Notes under the pieces: generated by a model
Told to the model about the DNA's origin: nothing
What the model saw: the letters and a program-made list of their open reading frames with translations, nothing else
Databases searched by the model: none
From: DATLLJ01 sp965229885
Lineage (GTDB): Bacteria > Acidobacteriota > Vicinamibacteria > Vicinamibacterales > CAVVIG01
Reading direction: 5' to 3'
Assembly: GCA_965229885.1 (NCBI GenBank)
Contig: CBDDJX010000003.1
Location: forward strand, 372,001 to 436,000
DNA length: 64,000 nucleotides
Position numbers and translations under genes: made by a program
Part shown: one piece after another, positions 1 through 8,316 of the stretch
Numbering within the stretch: position 1 is the stretch's first letter
Layout of the letters: every line of letters begins with the position of its first letter

Positions 1-594
1 CCGAAGGACGAGGTGGCCGTTTTTACGTTCGACACCAGGCTCGACGAGATCGTGCCCTTTACCAGCGGTCTCAAGAAGCTGCCTGACTCGATGTCGACGA
101 TGACGCCATTCGGCGCCACCTCGCTGCTCGATGCGATCGTCCGGATGGCTGAGCGTGTCGGCACCCGTGAAGGTCGCCGCCGCGCCGTCGTCGTCTTGAC
201 GGACGGCCGCGATACGTCCAGCCGGCTCACGCCCAGCCAGGTGTCTGGGATCGCCAGCTCGATCGACGTGCCGGTCTACGTCTTTGCCACCGTTCCCTCG
301 GTCGACAACCCGTCCACCGAGTATTCGACGAACGCGGACAGCTCCCTGGCGGGCCCCCTTGGCGATCTCACGGCCTGGACAGGCGGCCACGTCTTCGTAG
401 CCAGTACGCCGGCCGCGCGCGGCGCGGCTGCGCGGCAAATCGTCGACGAGCTGCGGCATCAATATCTGATTGCCTTTGAATCGAGCGGCACATCGGGTTG
501 GCATCCGCTCGTGGTCCGTGCGCGTAACAAGGACCTGACGGTACGAGCCCGAAGTGGATACATCACTGGGCAATCTCGCCCGAATTCGGATTAG
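1..594 (+). CDS. VWFA-related protein, C-terminal part (5' end outside window)
   Basis: The reading frame is open from the first base, so the gene starts upstream of the window. About 197 residues are visible: the later half of a von Willebrand A domain, with the TPFGATSLLDAI stretch typical of the MIDAS-proximal loop and the VVLTDGRDTSS strand-loop that follows. The C-terminal HQYLIAFE and VRARSGYI motifs are characteristic of the VWFA-related family expanded in Acidobacteria, usually secreted or periplasmic and of unknown ligand. It lies 11 bp upstream of the OmpA-like gene and may be co-transcribed with it. Family assignment is confident; role is unknown. Confidence 0.8.
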   Translation, partial: PKDEVAVFTFDTRLDEIVPFTSGLKKLPDSMSTMTPFGATSLLDAIVRMAERVGTREGRRRAVVVLTDGRDTSSRLTPSQVSGIASSIDVPVYVFATVPSVDNPSTEYSTNADSSLAGPLGDLTAWTGGHVFVASTPAARGAAARQIVDELRHQYLIAFESSGTSGWHPLVVRARNKDLTVRARSGYITGQSRPNSD

Positions 595-605
595 GGGGCT
601 CGATC

Positions 606-1287
606 ATGTTGCGGAAGTTTTTCATGGCGGTACCGGTCACGATTCTGGTCGTTGGCGGCACGGCCGCGTGCGCCAGCAAGAAGTTCGTCAGGACGAGCGT
701 CGGGGACGTGAACAGCAAGGTGGACTCACTCGGCCGCTCGGTCGAGGAAACGCAGGAGCGGACGCGAAGGAACGAGGGGAAGATCACCGAAGTCGACCAG
801 AAGGCGCAGGCGGCGGCCCAGTCGGCGCAGCAGGCCAACCAGGCGGCGGCTGCGGCGCAGAACAAGGCAAACGAGGTCGGCAGCCAGGCCAACGAGAGGT
901 TCAGCGCGATCGAGGAGGCCACTCACAAGCTGGTGTACGAAGTCGTCCTCAGCGAGGGTCAGGGCAACTTCAAGTTCGGTCAGTCAACGCTTCCGGATGA
1001 AGCCAGACACCAGATCGATGAGATGGTCCGCCGGCTGAAGTCAGGATCCGAAAAACGTGTTCATTGAAATCGAAGGACACACGGACGCCGTCGGCGACCC
1101 GGCCATCAACGAAAAGATCGGCCTTGATCGCGCCGAGGCGGCGCAGCGATACCTCTATGAGCAGCACCAGATTCCACTGCACAAGATGAGCGTCATCAGC
1201 TACGGCGAAGACAAGCCGGCGGCGCCGAACACGACGAGGGCGGGCCGCGCGCAGAATCGGTGCGTGGTGATTAAAGTGCTCGCCTAG
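606..1287 (+). pseudogene. OmpA-family lipoprotein split by a +1 frameshift
   Basis: The N-terminal part (606-1067) has a signal peptide with a lipobox-like end (GGTAACA), then a long Ala/Gln-rich coiled coil (about residues 35-100) and the beginning of an OmpA domain. The frame ends at 1067, but a second frame carries the rest of the OmpA_C domain: DPKNVFIEIEGHTD, then N..IGLDRAEAAQRYL, ending at 1287. One surplus base near 1041-1046 explains the break, since removing it gives the usual LK-x-DPKNV join. The intact product would be an outer-membrane lipoprotein binding peptidoglycan through the GHTD loop. Both halves are undecayed, so a sequencing or assembly indel is at least as likely as real inactivation. 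Confidence 0.8.
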
Positions 1288-1293
1288 CCTCAG

Positions 1294-1395
1294 GGCAGGA
1301 AGGGCAGGAGGGGCAGGAGGCCCTCCGCTGCCGCTGCTGCCCGACCTGCCTTGTTTCGCGCTCTCGCCTGTCTGGCCCCTCCAGCCCTTCCTGCC
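1294..1395. repeat. Long inverted repeat after the OmpA-like gene
   Basis: A purine-rich arm at 1294-1314 (starts GGCAGGAAGGGC) and a pyrimidine-rich arm at 1375-1395 (ends CCCTTCCTGCC) are complementary at 20 of 21 positions, with a 60-nt spacer. The spacer contains its own small hairpin (GGAGGCCCTCC). It fills most of the 128-bp gap before the ACT gene. It could terminate transcription or be a remnant of a repeat element; no U-tract follows. Confidence 0.6.
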
Positions 1396-1415
1396 TTTCT
1401 GATACGCTCTTCCGC

Positions 1416-1799
1416 ATGGCGATTCGTACCGAGGTCACCCTCAGGCTCCCCAACAGCCCGGGCGCGCTCGCAGGCGTGTGCCGGCTGCTGTCCGACGAAC
1501 GCGTGAACATTACGGCGATGGCGCTCGACGCCGCGGGCCAGCTGCGTCTCGTGCTCGACAATCACGTGCACGGAGCCGCCCTCTTGCGCGAGCATCATCA
1601 TCAGGTCGTTGAACGCGACGTGATCGTCACGTCGATCCCAAACGCGCCTGGGTCGCTCGGGCCGGTGCTCCGGCTCGTCTCGGATGCCAACGTGAACGTG
1701 GAATATGCGTACGGCGGGGCTGCCGAAGGGAGTCCCACGGCGACGCTCGTCCTGGGCGTCGAGGACGCGGCCCGGGCGTCTGCTGCCGCTGGTGTGTGA
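1416..1799 (+). CDS. Tandem ACT-domain protein
   Basis: A 127-residue protein. The first ACT-like unit begins with RTEVTLRLPNSPGALAGVC and continues through ERVNITAMAL. The second begins VIVTSIPNAPGSLGPVL and continues through NVNVEYAY. In each, the N-P/A-PG-L loop is the usual amino-acid-binding loop of ACT domains. Stand-alone double-ACT proteins are small-molecule sensors, often of amino acids, but the ligand cannot be read here. The stop overlaps the start of a 30-codon reading frame (TGATG), which suggests translational coupling. Confidence 0.75.
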   Translation: MAIRTEVTLRLPNSPGALAGVCRLLSDERVNITAMALDAAGQLRLVLDNHVHGAALLREHHHQVVERDVIVTSIPNAPGSLGPVLRLVSDANVNVEYAYGGAAEGSPTATLVLGVEDAARASAAAGV

Positions 1800-1891
1800 T
1801 GCGCCTGTACGTCGAACCGATGGACGCCGTCGTCGTCGACATCGACGACAACGGGCGCGTACTGCTCGAAATCCTCGATACGCCCCCGTAA
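1799..1891 (+). CDS. Small 30-residue reading frame coupled to the ACT gene
   Basis: This frame begins at the ATG inside the TGATG overlap with the ACT gene stop and ends at TAA 1889-1891. It encodes an acidic, hydrophobic-patterned peptide starting MRLYVEPMDAVVVDIDDNG. No family is recognised. The overlap geometry and amphipathic strand-like pattern support translation, but 30 codons is short enough for chance. It could also be the tail of the ACT protein if a frameshift is present. Confidence 0.35.
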   Translation: MRLYVEPMDAVVVDIDDNGRVLLEILDTPP

Positions 1892-1927
1892 ACTGTTTCT
1901 TCGTGTTGTCGTGGTTGCATTCGTGTT

Positions 1928-2668
1928 GTGGAACTCACCAATAAAGTCGCGTTGATCACCGGCGGCAAACGGATCGGTCTTGTGGTGGCCGGGCAGCTTG
2001 CCGCGCGCGGCGCCGACGTGGTGCTCGGCTACGCACGGTCGCGCGAGGAGGCGGAACAGGCGGCCCGCAGCGTTCGCGCGTCGGGCAGGCGCGCCGAGAT
2101 CGCGCAGGCGGACCTCTCGCAGCCGTCCGGGTGCGAGGCGCTTGTCCGCGCGGCCGCCGAGACATTCGGACGCATCGACGTCCTGCTCAACATGGCGTCT
2201 GTCTATGCGCGGCGTTCGTTCGGCGAACTGACCGCAGCGGATTGGGACGGGACGCTCAACGTCGACCTTCGCGGAAGTTTCCTCTGCGCGCTCGCGGTGG
2301 TCCCACACATGCGCCGGCAGGGCGGCGGTCACATCATCAACTTCAGCGACTGGACCGCCAGAAGCGGTCGCCCGCGCACTCGAAGCTACCTGCCTTACTA
2401 CGTGGCGAAGGCGGGCGTTATCGCGCTCACCGAAGCGCTGGCGCTCGAGCTCGCTTCCGACAACATCCTGGTGAACGCCGTCGCGCCGGGGCCGATCCTG
2501 CCGCCCGAGACCATGAGCGATGAGGAGCGCCGCGAGGTTGAGAAGGCCACACCGCTCGGCCGCTGGGGCGGCGAGATCGAGATCGCCAAGGCGGTTCTCG
2601 CGCTGATCGACGGCGACTTCATGACGGGTGAAACGCTTCGCGTCGACGGCGGGCGCCACGTGAAGTAA
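1928..2668 (+). CDS. Short-chain dehydrogenase/reductase, pteridine-reductase-like
   Basis: A 246-residue Rossmann protein with a GTG start. The cofactor loop reads TGGKRIG, resembling the TGxxxRIG form of FolM/pteridine reductases rather than the classic TGxxxGIG. The NMAS motif, the active-site YYVAKAG (Tyr and Lys) and the C-terminal G-E-T-L-R-VDGG signature are present, all expected of classical SDRs. The enzyme should reduce a carbonyl or pteridine with NADPH in the cytoplasm; the substrate is not determined. It converges with the MTHFR-like gene across a small hairpin. Confidence 0.8.
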   Translation: MELTNKVALITGGKRIGLVVAGQLAARGADVVLGYARSREEAEQAARSVRASGRRAEIAQADLSQPSGCEALVRAAAETFGRIDVLLNMASVYARRSFGELTAADWDGTLNVDLRGSFLCALAVVPHMRRQGGGHIINFSDWTARSGRPRTRSYLPYYVAKAGVIALTEALALELASDNILVNAVAPGPILPPETMSDEERREVEKATPLGRWGGEIEIAKAVLALIDGDFMTGETLRVDGGRHVK

Positions 2669-2680
2669 TCGTTAGATAAT

Positions 2681-2697
2681 CGCCCCGGCTAGGGGCG
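2681..2697. terminator. Short GC hairpin between convergent genes
   Basis: CGCCCC, five-base loop GGCTA, GGGGCG: a perfect 6-bp stem sitting between the stop of the SDR gene and the stop of the opposing MTHFR-like gene (the latter lies in the loop). Its position suits a bidirectional terminator; no clear U-run is present. Confidence 0.45.
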
Positions 2698-3561
2698 GTC
2701 GGGATCGAGCGTCGTGCTCTTCTCGAGAATGGTCCCCAGCACGGCCTGGGCGCGCGCCGGCGGCAGATTACTGATGTAGAAGTGCCGTGCGCCCGCCTTC
2801 ATCAGCGCCCGAATGGTTCGCGCGCAGATGTCTTCAGGTGTCGATCCTTCCGCGAATTCACGCGTGAGCCCGTCGATCGGGACCGGCAGAAAGCTTCTCA
2901 ACGCCTCGAGCGTGCGCCGATTGCCGCTTCGGTAGAAAAAGACCCCGAAGAGTCCCGGCAACGTCAGGCCGCGCCGGTCGGCGGTTTCGATAAACCGGCT
3001 AGCCGCGTCGATCTGGTGGCGACTCACGATTTGCGTGAGAAAGAATTCGGCATGGACGGACGGGTCGGAGAGGTAATCCACCTGCCGGTCGGGATCCGCA
3101 TGCGGATTGGCCCATCCGCCGAGGCGGATGGACTGATCGCGCTCCCGCAGCAGGCGTCGCAACTGCCAGGCATGTTCAACCGCGCGGGGAGCGCCCACGC
3201 CCCGGTCGCCGCCGAGCACCACCAGCGCCGGAAAGCCGCCCTGGCGGGCGCGTTCGGCGTACGACAGGCAGTATTCGAGCGAATGCTTCGTCGTGAGAAA
3301 CGGCACGATGCGCGATCGCGGCACATCCTGGCCAAGATTGGTCACGAGGTGGCGCAGGTTATCTTCCTCCTGCGCACCGACGGCGCTGTCAGTGAGAAAC
3401 ACGAAGGTGTCGTGCCGCGTCAGGCGCCGGACGGCGTGGTACGTGTCGATCCAGGCGTCCATCCCATCGCTGGCGGCGAGCTCGGCGCGCGGGGGTCGCA
3501 GCTCCGCCGCGAGGACCGATGTACCCGAACGGAGCGCGGTGAGAAGATCAGGGGCAGGCAT
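2689..3561 (-). CDS. Methylenetetrahydrofolate-reductase-like protein
   Basis: About 290 residues with the layout of the MetF TIM barrel: an AELRPPR strand near the N terminus (cf. the SxExxPP of MetF), a LVVLGGDRG strand, a GGWANPHADP loop where MetF has its G-x-YPExHP segment, and AEFFLTQIV, matching the FF-x-TQ motif. The C terminus (TIRALMKAG..HFYISN) also fits. It would be a flavin-dependent reductase of folate C1 units, although paralogues without MTHFR activity are common. The ATG at 3561 is preferred over one 24 bp upstream because GAAGG lies 10 nt before it and this leaves room from the divergent nuclease gene. Confidence 0.7.
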   Translation of the reverse strand: MPAPDLLTALRSGTSVLAAELRPPRAELAASDGMDAWIDTYHAVRRLTRHDTFVFLTDSAVGAQEEDNLRHLVTNLGQDVPRSRIVPFLTTKHSLEYCLSYAERARQGGFPALVVLGGDRGVGAPRAVEHAWQLRRLLRERDQSIRLGGWANPHADPDRQVDYLSDPSVHAEFFLTQIVSRHQIDAASRFIETADRRGLTLPGLFGVFFYRSGNRRTLEALRSFLPVPIDGLTREFAEGSTPEDICARTIRALMKAGARHFYISNLPPARAQAVLGTILEKSTTLDPDRP

Positions 3562-3594
3562 CGCGGTGGAACCTTCACTATACAATGCACAACG

Positions 3595-4990
3595 ATGACG
3601 ACCTCGCTGACGTTTCTCGGCGCCGCCGGCACCGTCACCGGCTCAAAACATCTGCTCGATCTCGGCGACCATCGGATTCTCGTCGACTGCGGCCTCTTTC
3701 AGGGCCTCAAAGAGCTGCGGCTGCGCAACTGGGCGGCCTTTCCGATCGACCCGTCGCGGATCGACGCGGTCATCCTCACGCATGCTCATCTTGATCACTG
3801 CGGTTACCTGCCTCGGCTCGTCGGCCAGGGCTTTCGTGGCCGTGTCTTCTGTACGCCAGGCACCCGCGATCTATGCACGCTCGTGCTCCCGGACTCGGCG
3901 CGCATTCAGGAAGAGGACGCGCGCCAGGCCAACAAGCACCGCTACTCGAAGCACGCCCCCGCCGAACCGCTCTACACGGCGATCGAAGCGGCGCAGTCGC
4001 TCGATCGGCTGCAGCCGGTCGGCTACAGCCGTCCCGCGCCGGTGATCCCTGGGGTGCCTGGAATTGACGTCGAGTTCGTCAGCGTCGGGCACCTGCTCGG
4101 ATCCGCCTACGCCCGCGTCAGAATCCGGGACAGATCCATTCTGTTTGGCGGTGATCTCGGCCGCTACGGAAGACCTGTCCTTCCAGCATCCGACGGCGGT
4201 GACCGAGGCAGACATCCTCCTGGTCGAATCGACGTACGGCGATCGGCTTCACGCGGCCGACGACGATGGGGAGCGGCTGGCGAGGATCGTGACGGACGTC
4301 GCGGCCCGAGGCGGACGGCTGATCGTGCCGTCATTTGCCATCGGACGCGTCGAAGAGGTGCTGTGCTGGCTGAAGCGCCTCGAAGACGAGCGCCGCATCC
4401 CGGCGCTGCCTGTGTACCTCGACAGCCCCATGGCCCTCGCCGCGCTGCAGTTCTATGCCAGCCGGATGACCGAACTGGACGAGGAGGTTCGTCCGGCATC
4501 GCGGGCGGTGAGGGCGTTCTACACCTCCCGCACGGTGATGGTCACCTCGGTGCAGCAGTCCAAGGATCTTGTCGCATCGCGAGAGCCGGCGATTGTGATC
4601 GCGTCGAGCGGCATGGCAACCGGCGGCCGCGTACTGCATCATCTGGACGCCGCGCTCCCCGACCCGCGAAACACGGTGCTCTTCGTCGGCTTTCAGGCGG
4701 CTGGTACCCGTGGCCGCTTCCTGTGCGACGGCGCGAAGCAGGTGAAGATGCACGGGCAGTTCGTTCCTGTCGCCGCGCGGATCGAGAGAATCGACTCGAT
4801 GTCGGCGCATGCGGACGCCGGCGAGATCATGCGATGGCTGTCAGGCTTCGTCCGGCCGCCGTCGATGACCTATCTCGTGCACGGAGAAGCCGGCCCGGCT
4901 CACGCGCTCGCCGACCGCATCGCCTCCGAGCGGCAGTGGCCGGTTCACGTGGCCAGGTACCTCGAACGTGTCGACTTGAACTTGGGATAG
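3595..4990 (+). pseudogene. Metallo-beta-lactamase/beta-CASP nuclease, split by a +1 frameshift
   Basis: The first frame (from 3595) encodes the MBL half: FLGAAGTVTGSKHLL, the zinc motif THAHLDHCGYLP (HxHxDH) and GGDLGRYGRPVLP. The second frame (to 4990) encodes the rest: ILLVESTYGDR, the beta-CASP segment with PSFAIGRVEEVL, VIASSGMATGGRVLHHL and the C-terminal SAHAD. One extra base at about 4186 accounts for the switch; without it the join reads RPVLP-HPTAVTEAD. The intact 464-residue enzyme would be an RNA-processing exo/endonuclease of the CPSF/Ysh1-like group. All catalytic motifs survive, so an assembly indel is likely. Confidence 0.85.
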
Positions 4991-5070
4991 TCTAGAAAGT
5001 CCGGCAGGTCTCAGGGCCTGCGCTACTGGTGTTGTGGAGCCGGACTTCAGTCCTGGCTGGTGTGCTACAC

Positions 5071-7128
5071 ATGGCAAAGAGGATCATCGCCGTTATGACG
5101 ATAGCTGGAACCGCTGCCTGCGGGCCGAGCGATACCGCGAATACCCCCGCGCCGGCGGCGTCGGCGACGTCGGTCCCAGGGGCCCCGCCCCGGGCGGTCG
5201 AACGGCCGTACCTGCTCGAGCGCGTGGACGAGGCGGCCGTCGTGCAGGTGTACGCCGACGGATTTCAGGCGCTTCCGCTGAAGGAAAAAACGCTCATCTG
5301 GCATCTGTACCAGGCGGCGCTCTCGGGGCGCGACATCTTCCACGATCAAAGGTACGCGCCGAATCTCGACATGCGAGACGTGGTCGAAGCGATCGTCACC
5401 CATCCGGCGGCGATCGATAAGCCGACGCTCGACGAGATCACGCGCTACACCAAGTTGTTCTGGATCAATACCGGTCCGCACAACAACCTGACCGCCCGCA
5501 AGTTCGTGCTGCAGTGCACACCGGCCGCATTCGCCGCCGCGGCGCACGCGGCGGAGCAGGCAGGCGCCACCTTCCCGCTGAAGGCGGGCGAAACGCTCGA
5601 TCGGATGCTCGCTCGGCTCCAGCCTAATTTCTTCGATCCGAACGTCGATCCCATCGTCACCAGCAAGACGCCGCCAGCGGGCAAGGATATCCTCACCGCC
5701 AGCTCGAACAATCTGTACGCCGGCCTGACGATGAAGGATCTCGAGGGGTTTCGCGAACGGTATCCGCTCAATTCACGTCTGGTGAAGAAAGACGGGAAGA
5801 TCGTCGAAGAGGTCTACCGCGTGGGCGGGCGCTACGGCTCCCAGCTCGCTTCCGTCGTCAAGCACCTGGAGAACGCCATTCCGTTTGCCACCGAGCCGAT
5901 GGCGGCGGCCTTGCGCGCGTCGATCACGCTGTACCAGACCGGGGAAACGAAGGACCGCGAAGCGTACGACATCGCGTGGGTGCGCGACAAGGCGTCGCCG
6001 GTCGACACGATCAACGGCTTCACGGAGGTGTATCTCGATGCGCGCGGCATCAAAGGCGCGTGGGAAGCGCTCGTCTTCTACGTCAACACCGAGAAGACCT
6101 CGGAGATCAGGAAGCTCGCGGCCAACGCCCAATGGTTCGAGGACCGGATGCCGTGGGATCCCAAGTACCGGAAGTCTGGTGTGCAGGGCATCACCGCCAA
6201 CGCCATCGACGTCGTCATCGAGACCGGCGACTCGGGTCCTGTGACACCGGTCGGCATCAACCTGCCGAACGATCAGTCAGTACGCGAGCAGTACGGCAGC
6301 AAGTCGGTGTCGCTCTCGAACATCAGCGAAGCCTACGACAAGTCGACGCTGCCGGAATTCCGTACCGAGTTCGCCTGGACGCCCGAGGAAGCCGCGCGGG
6401 CGGAAAAGTGGAGCGCGTTCGCCGGCGAGTTGACGACAAACATGCACGAGGTGATCGGGCATGCGTCCGGGAAGATTGAGGAGCGGCTGAAGGGCAGGCC
6501 GCAGGCGGCCCTGAAGGAGCAGTATTCCGCGCTCGAGGAGGCGCGGGCCGATCTCGTGGCGCTGTACTTCCTGCCCGACGCGAAGCTCGTCGAGCTCGGC
6601 CTCGTCACAAGAGAGGATCACGATGACATCGTGCGCACCGAGTACGAGGGGTACACGCGCACCGCGATCGTCCAGTTGCGCCGGGTCCGCGAGGGCGCGC
6701 AGCTCGAGGAAGACCACATGCGGAACCGCCAGATGGTCGTCCGCTGGCTGATGGCCAACACGAAGGCGATCGACGTGCGGACGCGGGACGGCAAGACGTA
6801 CTACGTCATGACCGATCCGCAGGCGTACCGCGAGGGGGTGAGCCGGCTGCTCGGCGAGGTGCAGCGGATCAAGGCGGAAGGCGACTACGCGGCCGCGAAG
6901 CAGCTGTTCGAGACCCACGGCGTGCACTTCGATCCGAAGCTCCGCGACGAAGTGGTCGCGCGCGTGGATCGGCTGCACCTGCCGTCCTATACCGGCTTCG
7001 TCATGCCGAAGCTCGAGACGGTGACCACCCCTACCGGCGAGATTACCGACGTGACGATTTCGTACCCGCGCGACTTCGCCAGGCAGATGCTCGAGTATTC
7101 GGCCGCGACCCGGCCGCTGCGACAGTGA
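5071..7128 (+). CDS. M49-like (dipeptidyl-peptidase III type) metallopeptidase lipoprotein
   Basis: A 685-residue protein. The chosen ATG gives a short signal peptide ending in the lipobox-like GTAAC, so it is probably a periplasm-facing lipoprotein. The catalytic centre is HEVIGHASGK, an HExxGH form like that of DPP III, followed about 40 residues later by EEARADLVALYF, which supplies the third zinc ligand. The length and the N-terminal helical region also suit M49. It should release dipeptides from short peptides. It is immediately followed by an aminotransferase (stop and start abut), consistent with amino-acid salvage. Confidence 0.8.
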   Translation: MAKRIIAVMTIAGTAACGPSDTANTPAPAASATSVPGAPPRAVERPYLLERVDEAAVVQVYADGFQALPLKEKTLIWHLYQAALSGRDIFHDQRYAPNLDMRDVVEAIVTHPAAIDKPTLDEITRYTKLFWINTGPHNNLTARKFVLQCTPAAFAAAAHAAEQAGATFPLKAGETLDRMLARLQPNFFDPNVDPIVTSKTPPAGKDILTASSNNLYAGLTMKDLEGFRERYPLNSRLVKKDGKIVEEVYRVGGRYGSQLASVVKHLENAIPFATEPMAAALRASITLYQTGETKDREAYDIAWVRDKASPVDTINGFTEVYLDARGIKGAWEALVFYVNTEKTSEIRKLAANAQWFEDRMPWDPKYRKSGVQGITANAIDVVIETGDSGPVTPVGINLPNDQSVREQYGSKSVSLSNISEAYDKSTLPEFRTEFAWTPEEAARAEKWSAFAGELTTNMHEVIGHASGKIEERLKGRPQAALKEQYSALEEARADLVALYFLPDAKLVELGLVTREDHDDIVRTEYEGYTRTAIVQLRRVREGAQLEEDHMRNRQMVVRWLMANTKAIDVRTRDGKTYYVMTDPQAYREGVSRLLGEVQRIKAEGDYAAAKQLFETHGVHFDPKLRDEVVARVDRLHLPSYTGFVMPKLETVTTPTGEITDVTISYPRDFARQMLEYSAATRPLRQ

Positions 7129-8316
7129 ATGTTTTCAAGCCGCACTCCGGCTGACCTGACGCTCAACCGCCTCGCCGAGGCGCTGAAGGCGGCCCGGGCT
7201 GACGGCCGATCGATTCTCGACCTCACGGAATCGAATCCGACGCGCGCCGGATTCGACTATCCGGGCGACCTCCTGCGTCTGCTCGCCGATTCCCGCGGTC
7301 TGATGTACACGCCGTCGCCGTTCGGCTTGGTCGAGGCCCGCGCGGCGGTCGCGCACGACTACGAACGACGCGGGGTCGACGTGAGCCCCTTGCGGATCGC
7401 GCTGACGGCGAGCACGAGCGAGGCCTATGGATGCCTCTTCAAACTCCTGACCGATGCCGGCGACGAGGTGCTCATCCCCCGGCCGAGCTACCCGCTGTTC
7501 GACCATCTGGCCAGCCTCGATCGCGTCACGGCCCGCCCCTACGATCTCGACCCCGACGCGGGCTGGCGCATCGACTTCGAGTCGCTCGAGGCTGCTGTCA
7601 CGCCGCGTACGCGCGCGATTCTCGTCGTATCGCCCAACAATCCCACCGGCTCGTTCGTCAAATCGGACGAGCTCGAGCGCCTCGCAGCGCTCGCGGCGGC
7701 CCACGATCTGGCGCTGGTCGCGGACGAGGTCTTTGCCGACTACGAGCTGACGCGCGGGGCCCGCACGTCCGCCGGTCGCATGATGGAACGTCGCGGTGCC
7801 CTGACGTTCTCGCTCGGAGGTCTGTCGAAGTCGGTGGGTCTTCCTCAGCTGAAGCTCGCGTGGATCGCGGTCGGTGGTCCGGCTCGACTTGTTCGCGCGG
7901 CGCTCGAACGGCTGGAGGTCATCTGCGACACCTATCTCTCCGTGTCGACGCCGGTGCAGATGGCCGCTGCCGAGTTGCTCGAGCGCGGCGTCTGCGTTCG
8001 CGAACAGATCGCCCGCCGGGTCTCGGCCAACTACCAGCGCCTTCGGGAGAGGGCGGCCTCGATCCCGGCGTGCCGCGTCCTCGCAGGCGAGGGCGGCTGG
8101 TCAGCCGTGCTCGAGCTGCCGTCGCTCGAATCAGAAGAAGCCCTCGTCCTCAATCTTCTGCAGAACGAGGGTGTGCTGGCGCATCCCGGATACTTCTTCG
8201 ATTTTCCGCGTGAGTCGTACCTGGTCGTGAGCCTGCTCGTTTCCGAGGCGCAGTTCGCCGAGGGAACCGATCGCGTTCTGAGACGCTTTGATTGCCCGGT
8301 CGGAAGCCGTGGGTGA
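7129..8316 (+). CDS. PLP-dependent aminotransferase, class I/II
   Basis: A 395-residue fold-type I aminotransferase. Visible landmarks are LDLTESNPTRAGF (substrate loop), ALTASTSEAYGCLFKLL (PLP phosphate region), SPNNPTGSFV, LVADEVFADYEL (Asp for the pyridine N) and SLGGLSKSVGLPQLKLAW, where Lys is the probable Schiff-base residue. The amino donor is not determinable. The start abuts the peptidase stop with no gap, and its 3' end overlaps malQ by up to 29 bp, so these genes form an operon running to serC. Confidence 0.85.
   Translation: MFSSRTPADLTLNRLAEALKAARADGRSILDLTESNPTRAGFDYPGDLLRLLADSRGLMYTPSPFGLVEARAAVAHDYERRGVDVSPLRIALTASTSEAYGCLFKLLTDAGDEVLIPRPSYPLFDHLASLDRVTARPYDLDPDAGWRIDFESLEAAVTPRTRAILVVSPNNPTGSFVKSDELERLAALAAAHDLALVADEVFADYELTRGARTSAGRMMERRGALTFSLGGLSKSVGLPQLKLAWIAVGGPARLVRAALERLEVICDTYLSVSTPVQMAAAELLERGVCVREQIARRVSANYQRLRERAASIPACRVLAGEGGWSAVLELPSLESEEALVLNLLQNEGVLAHPGYFFDFPRESYLVVSLLVSEAQFAEGTDRVLRRFDCPVGSRG

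Noticed and set aside
1601..2659. 352-codon minus-strand open frame
   Set aside because: It covers the ACT and SDR genes in antisense and has the low-complexity composition of GC-rich shadow frames.
2782..3594. Long plus-strand open frame upstream of and in frame with the beta-CASP nuclease
   Set aside because: It is the antisense of the MTHFR-like gene; its translation is Arg/Ala-rich with no domain, and nuclease homology begins at 3595.
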